The notes beneath the pieces were generated by a model that was given only the letters and a program-made list of their open reading frames with translations, searched no databases and was not told where the DNA came from. A stretch of DNA of 64,000 nucleotides from Xanthomonas euvesicatoria pv. euvesicatoria (GTDB taxonomy: Bacteria > Pseudomonadota > Gammaproteobacteria > Xanthomonadales > Xanthomonadaceae), in contig NZ_JAJIUJ010000069.1 in assembly GCF_020880415.1 (NCBI RefSeq), positions 1-64,000 of the forward strand, read 5' to 3'. Below are positions 55,440 through 64,000 of the stretch, one piece after another; position 1 is the first letter of the stretch, and each line of letters starts with the position of its first letter. A program made the position numbers and the translations under genes.

Positions 55440-56864
55440 TCAGTTCGGCCGCGTTTCCTGCACATTGACGCGCAGGAAGTACCGCACCAGAGCCACGGCC
55501 AAACCTAGGAATACGCCAAAGATCAGGCCCAACGCGAGGTTCAATTTCAGTTTCGGCGAAGTCTTCGACGTAGGCACATCTGCGGTATCGACGATGGTCA
55601 CGTTGTTGGCGCCGACATTGCCCGCCACACCGATTTCCTTGTAGCGCTGAAGCAGCGCATCGTAGAGCTGACGGTTGGTGTCGACGTCGCGCTTGAGCAT
55701 GTTGTAACGAATGCTGCGGCTCTGCAGATCCAGCTCGTTGTTCCGCAAGCCGGCGATGCGCTCGTTGAGCAACTGCTCCTGATGCACCGACGCATCGTAG
55801 GTCGCCTTCAGCGACTGGCGCACGTTGATGACCTCGCCATTGATCTGCCGGCGCGACTCTTCGATTTGCGCCTTCAGACGCTGCATTTCCGGATAGTCCG
55901 GCTTGAAGGTCGACAGCTTCTGCTGGTACTCGGTGGTGAGACGCACCTGCTCGCTCCGCAGGCTCTGGATCAACGGACTGCTGAGCACCTGAGGCAACGA
56001 CATGCCATCGCCACTGGATGCCTGACGCCAGGCGGCCTCGGCCTTGATACGGGCGTCCTGCGCAGAAGCCAGCAAGGCGTTGAGATCGGTCAGGTTCTGC
56101 GCCGGCAACGAGGGCTTGTCGTCGCCCACCGACACAATCTGCTCGTCGGTGGAGTATGCGACCAGCGACTTCTCCGAATCTTCGACCTTGCTGCGCAACT
56201 GCTCCAGTCGCTCGGCAAGGAACTTGGTCGCGAACGAGGACGCCTTCATGCGGCGTTCCTGCGTACTGATGATGAACATCTTCGCGTAAGTGTTGGCGAT
56301 CTTGGCCGACAGCACGGGGTCCGGCGAATCGTAGTTGACGTAGACCAGGCGCGAATTGAGGATGGGTTCGACCACCAGGCCGGCCAGCAACGTATCGGTG
56401 AGGCTGCGCTCGATGATCGCCTGACGCGAATCAACCGATTTGCCTGCTTCGGGATTCTTCGCTGCGGCCTTCTCCAGTGCCTCGTCCACCTGGTCCTTGA
56501 ACGCCGGCTCCTTGTCGAGCTTGGCTTCGCGGATCACTGCACGTGCCAGTGAACGGCTCTGCAGCAGCTGATACTGGGTCTGGTAGAAATCGCGATCCTG
56601 CGGCGACTCCACCGGCATCAGGTTGTCGACGTTCACCACGTTCAGCGAATCGCGTTCGATCTGCAGCGTGCTGGTCGCGCGGTACTTCTCCGGCATCAGC
56701 AGCGTGATGGCCAGCGCCAGCAGCAATGCGCCCAGTGCGATTGCGATAATCAACCAACGCTGCGACACCAGGGCGCGCCAGTAGTCGAGCAACCCCACAT
56801 CGGCGAGTTCGAGATGCCCGTGACGCTGCGACGAAGAGGAACGATTGTCGGAATTCATGCTCAT
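55440..56864 (-). CDS. gumC: GumC, polysaccharide co-polymerase (Wzc N-domain type)
   Basis: 474 residues. An inner-membrane protein that regulates chain length and links polymerisation to export. TM1 is RWLIIAIALGALLLALAIT near residue 35. The periplasmic Wzz domain has PEKYRATSTLQIERD and a long coiled-coil centre. The C-terminal TM2 is KLNLALGLIFGVFLGLAVAL. No cytoplasmic tyrosine-kinase domain follows. ATGA overlap with gumB. Confidence 0.95.
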   Translation of the reverse strand: MSMNSDNRSSSSQRHGHLELADVGLLDYWRALVSQRWLIIAIALGALLLALAITLLMPEKYRATSTLQIERDSLNVVNVDNLMPVESPQDRDFYQTQYQLLQSRSLARAVIREAKLDKEPAFKDQVDEALEKAAAKNPEAGKSVDSRQAIIERSLTDTLLAGLVVEPILNSRLVYVNYDSPDPVLSAKIANTYAKMFIISTQERRMKASSFATKFLAERLEQLRSKVEDSEKSLVAYSTDEQIVSVGDDKPSLPAQNLTDLNALLASAQDARIKAEAAWRQASSGDGMSLPQVLSSPLIQSLRSEQVRLTTEYQQKLSTFKPDYPEMQRLKAQIEESRRQINGEVINVRQSLKATYDASVHQEQLLNERIAGLRNNELDLQSRSIRYNMLKRDVDTNRQLYDALLQRYKEIGVAGNVGANNVTIVDTADVPTSKTSPKLKLNLALGLIFGVFLGLAVALVRYFLRVNVQETRPN

Positions 56865-57559
56865 CGGTAAGCGCGCCACACCATCACAAGAGGAGTCAGT
56901 TCCAGCATGGTGCGCAACCACACGCGCGCATCCGAGCGGTACACCACCACGATGTCGCCGCCGTAAATCTCAGGATCGGGGTTGGTTCCCTTCTCGATTT
57001 CGGTCAGGTCGAACCGCGCGAGCATCTTTTGCCCATTGACCATGCGGAACACGATGACATTGCCGCGGCTGGCGACCGTGCTCACGCCCTTGGCCTGCGC
57101 GATGGCTTGCTGCAAGGTCAGGTTGGCCCCGATCACCGGATAAATGCCCGGCTCGTCGACCGCTCCGGTCACGGTGACGCGACGGCCGTTGGATTCCTGC
57201 ACGAACACCGACACCTGCGGATTTTGCAGGTAGCCGTTGCGGTACCGGTCGGCCACCATCTTTTCCAGCTCGCCGACGCCCATGCCGGCCGCATTTACGT
57301 CGCCGATAAGCGGCAACGAAATGTGGCCGTTCTGATCGATACGGACCTGCCGTTCCAGATCGTCGATCTGGAACACCTTGACCAGCAGCAGGTCGCCTGG
57401 CGAGAGCCGATACTCGGGCTGCACTGCGGACATTGCGAGCGGGTCAGGCAGTGGCAACGAGGTCGCCATGTCCTTACCGGTGCTGCAAGCGCCCAGTGTT
57501 ATCGAGCAGATCAACGCCAGGCTGAGCGCTTGGCAAAATCGTCCGATCAGTTTCTTCAT
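56861..57559 (-). CDS. gumB: GumB, outer-membrane polysaccharide export protein (Wza-like)
   Basis: 232 residues. The lipoprotein signal is LALICSITLGAC. The Poly_export domain shows YRLSPGDLLLVKVFQIDDLE and ISLPLIGDVNAAGMGVGELE. A SLBB-like domain follows with VTVTGAVDEPGIYPV. It forms the envelope channel with GumC for xanthan. First gene of the operon; about 470 bases upstream lead to tRNA-Pro. Confidence 0.95.
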   Translation of the reverse strand: MKKLIGRFCQALSLALICSITLGACSTGKDMATSLPLPDPLAMSAVQPEYRLSPGDLLLVKVFQIDDLERQVRIDQNGHISLPLIGDVNAAGMGVGELEKMVADRYRNGYLQNPQVSVFVQESNGRRVTVTGAVDEPGIYPVIGANLTLQQAIAQAKGVSTVASRGNVIVFRMVNGQKMLARFDLTEIEKGTNPDPEIYGGDIVVVYRSDARVWLRTMLELTPLVMVWRAYR

Positions 57560-58029
57560 GCGTGTGGCTGGCTGCCTCGGTTGGGTGGGACAGGAGCTCG
57601 CGCAGCATTCAACCGGCCAAACACGCCAGCACGAACGTACGACAGAGGGTTCATCCCGGGACATCGGGATCACGACAGGTAAGGCGTGTTGCACTGCACT
57701 ATGGCACAGAAAAATCGCACCGCAAGAGACCGCACGCCATTTTTTTGACAGCGTTGGCCTATTGATTCAAGTTCGTCGATATCGCGTTAACGAACCGTGA
57801 TCCACGTTTGAATCTGGAGAAAATGTTTCGGAGTGTTTTCGGACACTTAGCACCATTGCGTGATCCAAGTCCATAGCGAACCGGACCGCAAAAAGCCGGC
57901 GCTAGTGCGCCGTTCATGCTGCATCGCGATATGCCGATATGCGTATTCGCCCAGGCCGTCGCGGACACAAAAATGCAATGTTGCGACGCAACAAAAAAGC
58001 CCATGACCTGACGTCATGGGCTCGTTGTT
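57560..58029 (-). promoter_or_regulatory. gum operon upstream region
   Basis: About 470 bases between tRNA-Pro and gumB without coding content. It contains AT-rich patches unusual for this GC-rich window (57740-57850). It should contain the gum promoter and its regulatory sites; the best promoter candidate is given separately at 57698-57725. Confidence 0.55.
57698..57725 (-). promoter_or_regulatory. Candidate gum operon promoter
   Basis: On the minus strand, TTGCGG (57725-57720) and CATAGT (57703-57698) are 16 bases apart. This would place initiation about 130 bases upstream of gumB. The match to sigma70 consensus is moderate. Transcription start data would be needed to confirm it. Confidence 0.45.
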
Positions 58030-58106
58030 TGGTCGGGGTAGCCGGATTCGAACCGACGACCACTAGTCCCCCAGACTAGTGCGCTACCAGGCTGCGCTAT
58101 ACCCCG
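58030..58106 (-). tRNA. tRNA-Pro(GGG)
   Basis: A 77-nt cloverleaf including CCA. The acceptor stem is CGGGGTA/TACCCCG. D-arm GCGC/GCGC with loop AGCCTGGTA, anticodon stem CTAGT/ACTAG with loop CTGGGGG (anticodon GGG), T-arm with GGTTCGAATCC. Confidence 0.97.
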
Positions 58107-58140
58107 AAGATGCTGCGCTCCGCCGCGAGGGCGGCCTGCG

Positions 58141-58146
58141 ATTATA
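58141..58146 (-). promoter_or_regulatory. -10 element for tRNA-Pro
   Basis: A perfect TATAAT on the minus strand 35 bases before the tRNA 5' end. The -35 region (about AGGAAA) is weak and overlaps the stop of the MerR-like gene. Confidence 0.5.
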
Positions 58147-58167
58147 GCGGCTTTGTGAAACGTTTTC

Positions 58168-58524
58168 CTAGCGGCGCAGCAGTTGCAGGACTTCTTCCAG
58201 CTCCATCCGCACCTGCTTGATGATCTGATTGCTCAGCGCCGACTCGCTCTTGGCGCCATCGCCCTCCAGACGCAAGCGCGCACCGCCGATGGTATAGCCC
58301 TGTTCGTACAGCAACCCGCGGATCTGACGCACCATCAGCACGTCATGTCGCTGGTAGTAGCGCCGGTTCCCGCGCCGCTTGACCGGCTCCAGGCTGGGAA
58401 ACTCGGTTTCCCAATAGCGCAGCACATGCGGCTTGACGTCGCATAGCTCGCTGACCTCACCAATGGTGAAATAGCGCTTGGCCGGGATCGGCGGTAGCTC
58501 GCGATTACTGCCCGGATCCAGCAT
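58168..58524 (-). CDS. MerR-like transcriptional regulator downstream of ihfA
   Basis: 118 residues. The winged HTH is [20 protein letters not shown], followed by [21 protein letters not shown] short C-terminal helix region ends [14 protein letters not shown]. No Cys ligands for metal are present, so it is not a metal-responsive MerR. This pheT-ihfA-merR order is conserved in many gammaproteobacteria. It overlaps ihfA by 20 bases, so it is in the same transcript. Target genes unknown. Confidence 0.9.
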   Translation of the reverse strand: MLDPGSNRELPPIPAKRYFTIGEVSELCDVKPHVLRYWETEFPSLEPVKRRGNRRYYQRHDVLMVRQIRGLLYEQGYTIGGARLRLEGDGAKSESALSNQIIKQVRMELEEVLQLLRR

Positions 58525-58804
58525 AAGCCTCCACCCGTTCCTTGAGTTTTTGGCCGGGGCGGAACGTCACCACCGTCCGTGCCGAGATCGGAATTTCTTC
58601 GCCGGTCTTGGGATTGCGACCGGGCCGTTGGTTCTTTCGCCGCAGATCGAAGTTGCCGAAACCCGACAGCTTCACCTGACGGCCCTGCTCCAGCGCATCG
58701 CGCAGCACATCGAAGAACGCGTCGACAAATTCCTTTGCCTCACGCTTGTTCAGACCGACCTCGTCGAACAGACGTTCGGCCATCTCCGCTTTCGTCAATG
58801 CCAT
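58505..58804 (-). CDS. ihfA: Integration host factor alpha subunit
   Basis: 99 residues, HU/IHF family. The typical [20 protein letters not shown] start, [20 protein letters not shown] with the DNA-inserting Pro region, and [20 protein letters not shown] are complete. It forms a heterodimer with IhfB and bends DNA by about 160 degrees. Encoded 21 bases after pheT. In some older gum literature the gene is called gumA. Confidence 0.96.
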   Translation of the reverse strand: MALTKAEMAERLFDEVGLNKREAKEFVDAFFDVLRDALEQGRQVKLSGFGNFDLRRKNQRPGRNPKTGEEIPISARTVVTFRPGQKLKERVEAYAGSGQ

Positions 58805-58825
58805 GCCAATCCCCTGGTTACCGCC

Positions 58826-61204
58826 TCAACTCCGGATCCGGGCGCGATGCTCGCGCTCGATCACGGCCACCACGTCGGTGACGACCGCATCGACGTCCCG
58901 GTCGGTGAGAGTGCGCGAGTTATCCTGCAAAATCAAGCCCATAGCCAGACTCTTGAAACCTGGCTCGACCCCCTGCCCGACATAGCGGTCGAACAATTGC
59001 ACCTCACGCAACAATGGCCCGACCGTAGTGCGCACGCTGGCCGACACTGCCGCCCAGCTCACCTCGTCGGGCACCAGGAAGGCCAGATCGCGGCGCACCG
59101 AGGGGAACCGCGACAGCTCGCCGGCGCGCGGCAGGGCCCGCTGGACCAAGGGCATCAGCTGCAACTCGAACGCGATCACGTCCACGTCGATGTCCAGCGC
59201 CTTGGCCAGACGCGGATGTACCTGCCCGATCCAGCCGATACAGACGCCGTTGCGATAGATATCGGCCGACCGGCCCGGGTGTCCGAACGGCTGCGTCGAC
59301 GGCTGGAACTCCAGCTGCGCGCCGCTGGCCGCAGCCAGCGCCATCAAGTCGCCCTTCAAATCGTGGAAATCCACCTTGCGCGCTGGCTCGCCCCACTGCA
59401 GCGCCAGCGCATCGCCGCACACCGCCGCGGCAACGTGCTGCGATTCTCCGGGTGCCGCACCGGCATCGGCCGCAGCTGCGAACACCTTGCCCAGCTCGAA
59501 CAAGCGCACCCGCCCAGCCTGGCGTGCAGCATTGCGGCCCAACGTGGCGACCAGGCCCGGCAACAGGCGCAGACGCATGATCGCCAACTCCGCACTGAGC
59601 GGGTTGGCCAGCGGCACCAGGCCTTCGGTAAGCTGCCAACGCTCCAGCAAGGCTGCATCGACGAAGGCGTAATTGATGGTTTCCTGCAGCTCGCGCGCCA
59701 CCAGCTGGCGCCGCACGCTGAGCTCGTCCAGCTGGGTTTCGCTCGGCATTGCGATGCGACTGGCGCCACCAGGCAGCGTGGTCGGCACCCGGTCGTACCC
59801 GTGGATACGCGCCAGCTCTTCAATAAGATCTTCTTCGATGGCGATGTCGAAGCGACGGCTCGGGGCCATCACCTCCCAGCCTTCGGCAACCGCTTCGACG
59901 TGCATGCCGAGCGCCCGCAGCATGCGCACGACGTCGGCATCGTCGATCTGAATACCGAGCACGCGTGCAATGCGCGCACGGCGCAAGCGGATGCGCGCCG
60001 GCTGCGGCAGATGCTCCGGCAGCTGCGCATGCACCACCGGGCCAGGCGTACCGCCGGCCAGTTCCAGCACCAGGCGCGTCGCCACTTCAATCGCCTGCGG
60101 CGGCAGTGCCGGATCCACGCCACGCTCGAAACGGTGCCCGGCATCGGTATGCAGGCCGAGTTTGCGGCCACGGCCCATGATGGCCTCAGGGGCGAAGTAC
60201 GCCGACTCCAGGAACACATTGCGGGTGGTATCGGTGACGCGTGTGTCCAGCCCGCCCATCAAGCCGGCCAATGCAACCGGACGCCCGGCATCGGTGATGG
60301 TCAGAAAACTCTCGTCCAACGTGACCTGGCGACCGTCCAGCAGCACCAACTGTTCGCCAACGCGGGAATGGCGCACGCCGATCGGGCCTTGCAGCGTGTC
60401 TAGGTCGAACGCGTGCATCGGCTGTCCCAGCTCCAGCATCACGTACTGGGTGATGTCCACCAGCAACGACACCGGACGCACGCCGCTGCGGCGCAGCCGC
60501 TCGGCCAGCCACACCGGCGTCTTGGCGGACGGGTCGATTCCTTCGATCACACGACCGCAATAGCGCGGCGCATCCTTACCGGCGTCCAGTTCCACTGCCA
60601 GCGTGCGCGTGGACACCGGCGCCACCATGCCGGCGTCGAACGCCACCACTTCGCTGGCGCACGCGGCGGCCACGTCGAAGGCGATGCCGCGTACGCTGAA
60701 GCAATCGGCACGGTTGGGCGTGAGCTTGATCTCGATGCTGGCATCGGGCAGCCCCAGATACTCGGCCAGCGCCTGCCCCACCGGCGCATCGTCGGGCAAC
60801 TCGAACAGACCCGACGCATCGCTGTCCAGACCAAGTTCCTTGGCCGAACACAACATGCCGTTGGACGCCACACCGCGCAGCTTGGCCGCAGTGATCGTCA
60901 GCTCGCCGATCTTCGCACCGACCAGCGCCAACGGCGCCACCAGACCCGCACGCGCATTCGGCGCGCCACACACGATCTGCAGCAACTCGCCCTGCCCGGC
61001 ATCGACGCTGCAAACCTGCAGACGATCGGCTTCGGGATGACGCACCGCTTCGACGATACGCGCCACCACCACCTGACCAAGCGACTCGCCCAGCGGCGTG
61101 ACTTCTTCGACTTCCAGACCGATCGCCGTCAGCGTCGCGGCCAGTTCATCGCGCGTGGCCTGGATCGGAACGTGGCTGCGCAGCCAATTTTCAGAGAATT
61201 TCAT
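58826..61204 (-). CDS. pheT: Phenylalanyl-tRNA synthetase beta subunit
   Basis: 792 residues. An N-terminal tRNA-binding EMAP-like domain starts MKFSENWLRSHV (to about 150). The B3/B4 editing domain follows, then B5 (RIRLRRARIARVLGIQID) and a catalytic-like core with RVRLFELGKVF. The C-terminal FDX-ACB anticodon-binding domain shows RFPSVRRDLAFLV. It pairs with PheS as alpha2beta2. The long gap to pheS holds a repeat. Confidence 0.97.
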   Translation of the reverse strand: MKFSENWLRSHVPIQATRDELAATLTAIGLEVEEVTPLGESLGQVVVARIVEAVRHPEADRLQVCSVDAGQGELLQIVCGAPNARAGLVAPLALVGAKIGELTITAAKLRGVASNGMLCSAKELGLDSDASGLFELPDDAPVGQALAEYLGLPDASIEIKLTPNRADCFSVRGIAFDVAAACASEVVAFDAGMVAPVSTRTLAVELDAGKDAPRYCGRVIEGIDPSAKTPVWLAERLRRSGVRPVSLLVDITQYVMLELGQPMHAFDLDTLQGPIGVRHSRVGEQLVLLDGRQVTLDESFLTITDAGRPVALAGLMGGLDTRVTDTTRNVFLESAYFAPEAIMGRGRKLGLHTDAGHRFERGVDPALPPQAIEVATRLVLELAGGTPGPVVHAQLPEHLPQPARIRLRRARIARVLGIQIDDADVVRMLRALGMHVEAVAEGWEVMAPSRRFDIAIEEDLIEELARIHGYDRVPTTLPGGASRIAMPSETQLDELSVRRQLVARELQETINYAFVDAALLERWQLTEGLVPLANPLSAELAIMRLRLLPGLVATLGRNAARQAGRVRLFELGKVFAAAADAGAAPGESQHVAAAVCGDALALQWGEPARKVDFHDLKGDLMALAAASGAQLEFQPSTQPFGHPGRSADIYRNGVCIGWIGQVHPRLAKALDIDVDVIAFELQLMPLVQRALPRAGELSRFPSVRRDLAFLVPDEVSWAAVSASVRTTVGPLLREVQLFDRYVGQGVEPGFKSLAMGLILQDNSRTLTDRDVDAVVTDVVAVIEREHRARIRS

Positions 61205-61212
61205 GAGAGGCC

Positions 61213-61325
61213 GGGAATCGAGAATTGGGAATGGGGAATCGCAAGAGCAGGGTTGCCGGGCCTTCGGAACCGGACCGATGGAGCCAATGGCTCTTGCGAT
61301 TCCCGATTCCCAATTCCCGACTCCC
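61213..61325. repeat. MITE-like inverted repeat between pheS and pheT
   Basis: Long, nearly perfect inverted arms of about 36 bases (61213-61248 and 61290-61325), built from GGGAATCG/GAATTGGGAAT words. The right arm reads GCTCTTGCGATTCCCGATTC. The central part is about 41 bases. This GATTCCC-rich repeat type is spread through Xanthomonas intergenic regions. Placed between two co-transcribed genes it would form a strong mRNA hairpin. Confidence 0.85.
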
Positions 61326-61330
61326 CGCCG

Positions 61331-62338
<1,008 letters not shown>

Positions 62339-62436
62339 TCAACTGCTAGCCGAACGGTGTTTCCGGATACACCGGAACGCATTGTCACTGCATTGACCTG
62401 TCATCGCCCACTTGGCGACTTCGCTAAAACGCAAAA

Positions 62437-62460
62437 GGGGAAGGACTCGCGCCCTTCCCC
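62437..62460 (-). terminator. Attenuator-like hairpin upstream of pheS
   Basis: GGGGAAGG and CCTTCCCC form an 8-base stem with an 8-base loop, followed by TTTTGCGTTTT on the minus strand. It lies about 110 bases before pheS, after rplT. This fits an attenuator of pheST, which in several bacteria is controlled by a Phe-rich leader peptide. A short frame over it ends in PFAF or in FPF, depending on the start. Confidence 0.55.
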
Positions 62461-62539
62461 CTGCATCTCTGCGTTTCACGCATCGAAAGCATCCGCACCG
62501 AGGTGTGACTACTGACGATGACTCGCTTCTGTCAAAAGT

Positions 62540-62557
62540 CCGCACATGGATGTGCGG
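62540..62557 (-). terminator. rplT terminator hairpin
   Basis: CCGCACAT and ATGTGCGG pair over 8 bases with a 2-base loop and are followed by ACTTTTG on the minus strand, about 23 bases after rplT. Confidence 0.6.
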
Positions 62558-62579
62558 GCTCTTGCAGAGGGACCTGCAT

Positions 62580-62939
62580 TTACGCCGCCAGCGCGCCCTT
62601 TGCCTTCTCGGCCAGCGCGGCAAAACCGGCGGCGTCGTGCACGGCGATATCGGCCAGTACCTTACGGTCCAGGGTGATGCCAGCCTTGAGCAGGCCATTC
62701 ATGAAACGGCTGTAGCTCAAGCCGTTGATGCGGGCAGCCGCATTGATGCGGGTGATCCACAGCGAACGGAAATTACGCTTCTTCTGCTTACGGCCAATGT
62801 AGGCGTACTGCTGTGCCTTGATGACCGCCTGCTTGGCAACGCGGAAGACCTTGCGGCGAGCGTTGTAGTAGCCCTTCGCCAGGGTCAGAATTTTCTTGTG
62901 GCGGCGGCGCGCCTGCACACCACGCTTTACTCGTGCCAT
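62580..62939 (-). CDS. rplT: 50S ribosomal protein L20
   Basis: 119 residues, full length. Starts [20 protein letters not shown] and continues [31 protein letters not shown] sequence and [15 protein letters not shown]. An early assembly protein of the 50S subunit that in E. coli also represses rpmI-rplT translation. Lies 10 bases after rpmI. Confidence 0.97.
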
Positions 62940-62949
62940 GGTTCAGTCC

Positions 62950-63147
62950 TCAGAGATAGGGAAGCATACGATCGAGACGGCCTGCGTCCTCGGCACGGAC
63001 GTGGTTCGTCTGCCGCAGGTTGCGCTTCCGCTTGGTCGCTTTCTTCGTGAGGATGTGGCTACGGTTTGCGTGGCCGCACTTGTACTTGCCGGAGGCGGTT
63101 TTGCGGAAACGCTTGGCCGCCGCCCGGTTGGTTTTGATCTTGGGCAT
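62950..63147 (-). CDS. rpmI: 50S ribosomal protein L35
   Basis: 65 residues, rich in Lys/Arg. [20 protein letters not shown] and [20 protein letters not shown] are typical of L35. Its own promoter and hairpin lie upstream (63306-63381). Confidence 0.97.
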
Positions 63148-63305
63148 TGCAATGTCCTTGATGGTGTTTTGTCACTGACACGGGCGGCAGTCTTGCGACC
63201 ACGCTTTCCATCCTTGCCCTTGCCTGCTTGTAAGTCCTTGATCGAACACGATCCGGACAGGTCCTGGTGCCGCTTGCACGGCGCCCCGATAAAACCGGGC
63301 CGCGC

Positions 63306-63334
63306 AGTCTACCCGTTGCCGGGAATTGTTGCAA
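63306..63334 (-). promoter_or_regulatory. Internal promoter for rpmI-rplT
   Basis: TTGCAA (63334-63329) and TAGACT (63311-63306) are separated by exactly 17 bases on the minus strand, about 160 bases before rpmI. It could drive L35/L20 synthesis independently of infC. Confidence 0.6.
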
Positions 63335-63346
63335 ATCGTGGAGCTT

Positions 63347-63381
63347 GCACTGCAACAAACCTGTCGGGCCCGTTGCAGTGC
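63347..63381 (-). promoter_or_regulatory. Hairpin between infC and rpmI
   Basis: GCACTGCAAC and GTTGCAGTGC form a perfect 10-base stem with a 15-base loop, starting 13 bases after the infC stop. No U-tract. It may stabilise the infC end, act as an attenuator, or be part of an L20-responsive leader. Confidence 0.55.
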
Positions 63382-63393
63382 CGAATCGGATCC

Positions 63394-63921
63394 TCAGACC
63401 TTCTTCTTGGGAGCGATCATCATGACCATCTGGCGCCCTTCCAGGCGCGGACGCGACTCGATGACGATGTCGTCGCCCAGATCGGCCTCGATCCGCGCCG
63501 CCATCTCGCGGCCCAGCTCCTGATGGCTCATTTCACGGCCACGGAAGCGGATGTTGACCTTGACCTTGTCGCCCTCTTCCAGGAAACGGCGCATGTTGCG
63601 CAGCTTGATCTGGTAGTCGCCCTCGTCGGTGACCGGGCGGAACTTGAGTTCCTTGATCTCGACCTGCTTGGTCTTCTTCTTGGCCTCGTTGGCCTTTTTC
63701 TGCTGCTCGAACTTGAACTTGCCGAAATCCATGATCTTGCAGACCGGCGGATCGGCCTGCGGCTGGATTTCGACCAGATCCAGGCCTTCTTCTTCGGCCT
63801 TGGCGAGCGCTTCGTCGCGCGACAACACGCCGACCATCTCTCCGTCACTGCCGATCACGCGAACGCGCGGCACACGGATTTCTTGGTTCTTGCGGTTCTG
63901 TTTGTTGTCAGTGGTACTGAT
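63394..63921 (-). CDS. infC: Translation initiation factor IF-3 (AUC start)
   Basis: 175 residues if it begins at the ATC codon at 63921, reading [16 protein letters not shown] before [20 protein letters not shown] lies 8 bases upstream. The first conventional start in frame (GTG, 63873) would cut 16 residues that are conserved in the family. Non-AUG starts are a known hallmark of infC and let IF3 repress its own synthesis. The N-domain, the Lys-rich linker ([19 protein letters not shown]) and the C-domain are complete. Confidence 0.92.
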   Translation of the reverse strand: MSTTDNKQNRKNQEIRVPRVRVIGSDGEMVGVLSRDEALAKAEEEGLDLVEIQPQADPPVCKIMDFGKFKFEQQKKANEAKKKTKQVEIKELKFRPVTDEGDYQIKLRNMRRFLEEGDKVKVNIRFRGREMSHQELGREMAARIEADLGDDIVIESRPRLEGRQMVMMIAPKKKV

Positions 63922-63984
63922 ATTGCAATCTCCCAGAGGAATCGAACCGGCGCATCCGGATCATCCAGACCGGCCGGGGTTGGC

Positions 63985-63999
63985 TCACGCTGCCTGCTC
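63985..63999 (-). CDS. Possible C-terminal end of the upstream gene (thrS expected)
   Basis: In one minus-strand frame the window edge reads Glu-Gln-Ala-Ala-stop. thrS normally precedes infC, so this may be its last codons. The remaining sequence is too short to verify. Confidence 0.3.
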   Translation of the reverse strand, partial: EQAA

Positions 64000-64000
64000 T

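Noticed and set aside
57560..58029. CRISPR array or small RNA in the AT-rich gap before gumB
   Set aside because: No regularly spaced repeats and no strong terminator-bounded hairpin were seen. It is better read as a promoter region.
58030..58106. Attachment-site duplication of tRNA-Pro marking a genomic island
   Set aside because: I looked by eye for a second copy of the tRNA 3' segment within the window and found none, and there is no integrase gene.
58168..58524. MerR-like protein as a metal-responsive regulator
   Set aside because: It has no Cys ligands in the C-terminal part and its neighbours are pheT and ihfA, not metal-resistance genes.

Overview
The window comes from a high-GC gammaproteobacterium of the genus Xanthomonas. 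The diagnostic feature is a complete xanthan (gum) operon, gumB to gumM, followed by gumN, gumO and gumP. It is bordered by tRNA-Pro(GGG), a MerR-like gene, ihfA and pheT-pheS-rplT-rpmI-infC, an arrangement typical of Xanthomonas. The LOV-domain hybrid kinase, the mutY-yggX pair and the GTAGGAGCG-type repeats fit the same genus. The species cannot be fixed from the sequence alone.

Region 1 (1-20.8 kb) is a catabolic supercluster. On the minus strand a long run of genes, mostly overlapping by 1-11 bases, starts at about 19.9 kb. First come 4-hydroxyproline 2-epimerase, a three-part D-hydroxyproline dehydrogenase (DAO-type flavoprotein, small 2Fe-2S protein, FAD/NAD(P)-type flavoprotein), a DapA-family deaminase and an alpha-ketoglutaric-semialdehyde dehydrogenase. 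The run continues with an M24 X-Pro peptidase, two tandem DUF885 putative metallopeptidases, an APC permease, a secreted S9B dipeptidyl peptidase and a secreted GH35 beta-galactosidase. A divergent PAS-AraC regulator sits at the head. The content suggests use of hydroxyproline-rich plant glycoproteins: sugar removal and X-Pro peptide cleavage outside the cytoplasm, uptake, and conversion of hydroxyproline to alpha-ketoglutarate. The same 15-base palindromic box lies upstream of this operon and upstream of a Tat-exported protein cut by the left edge, so the two may form one regulon. A sedolisin protease and a small flagellar-rod-like protein lie between them.

Region 2 (20.9-35.9 kb) is mainly housekeeping: ftsY, mutY, yggX, a LOV photoreceptor hybrid histidine kinase, small stress and unknown proteins, a frameshifted cho-like GIY-YIG nuclease, tRNA-Phe, a lipocalin, an LEA14-like lipoprotein, an acyl-CoA dehydrogenase, an HNH nuclease and dxs. 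Clusters of intergenic palindromic repeats occur here.

Region 3 (35.9-43.5 kb) is a tightly overlapping minus-strand group: gumO (KAS III-like), gumP (MBL fold), an SDR, a ceramide-glucosyltransferase-like GT, a putative hydrolase and a UGT-like GT. It looks like an uncharacterised lipid or glycolipid pathway. gumN and a DUF985 cupin gene lie between it and the gum operon.

Region 4 (43.5-57.7 kb) is the xanthan operon. It runs from priming (GumD) through pentasaccharide assembly (GumM, H, K, I), decoration (GumF, G, L), flipping (GumJ) and polymerisation (GumE) to export (GumB, C), with a candidate promoter upstream of gumB.

Region 5 (58-64 kb) is the translation and IHF block infC-rpmI-rplT-pheS-pheT-ihfA-merR, read on the minus strand. 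infC appears to start at an AUC codon. An internal promoter and hairpin precede rpmI, hairpins precede pheS, and a MITE-like repeat separates pheS and pheT.
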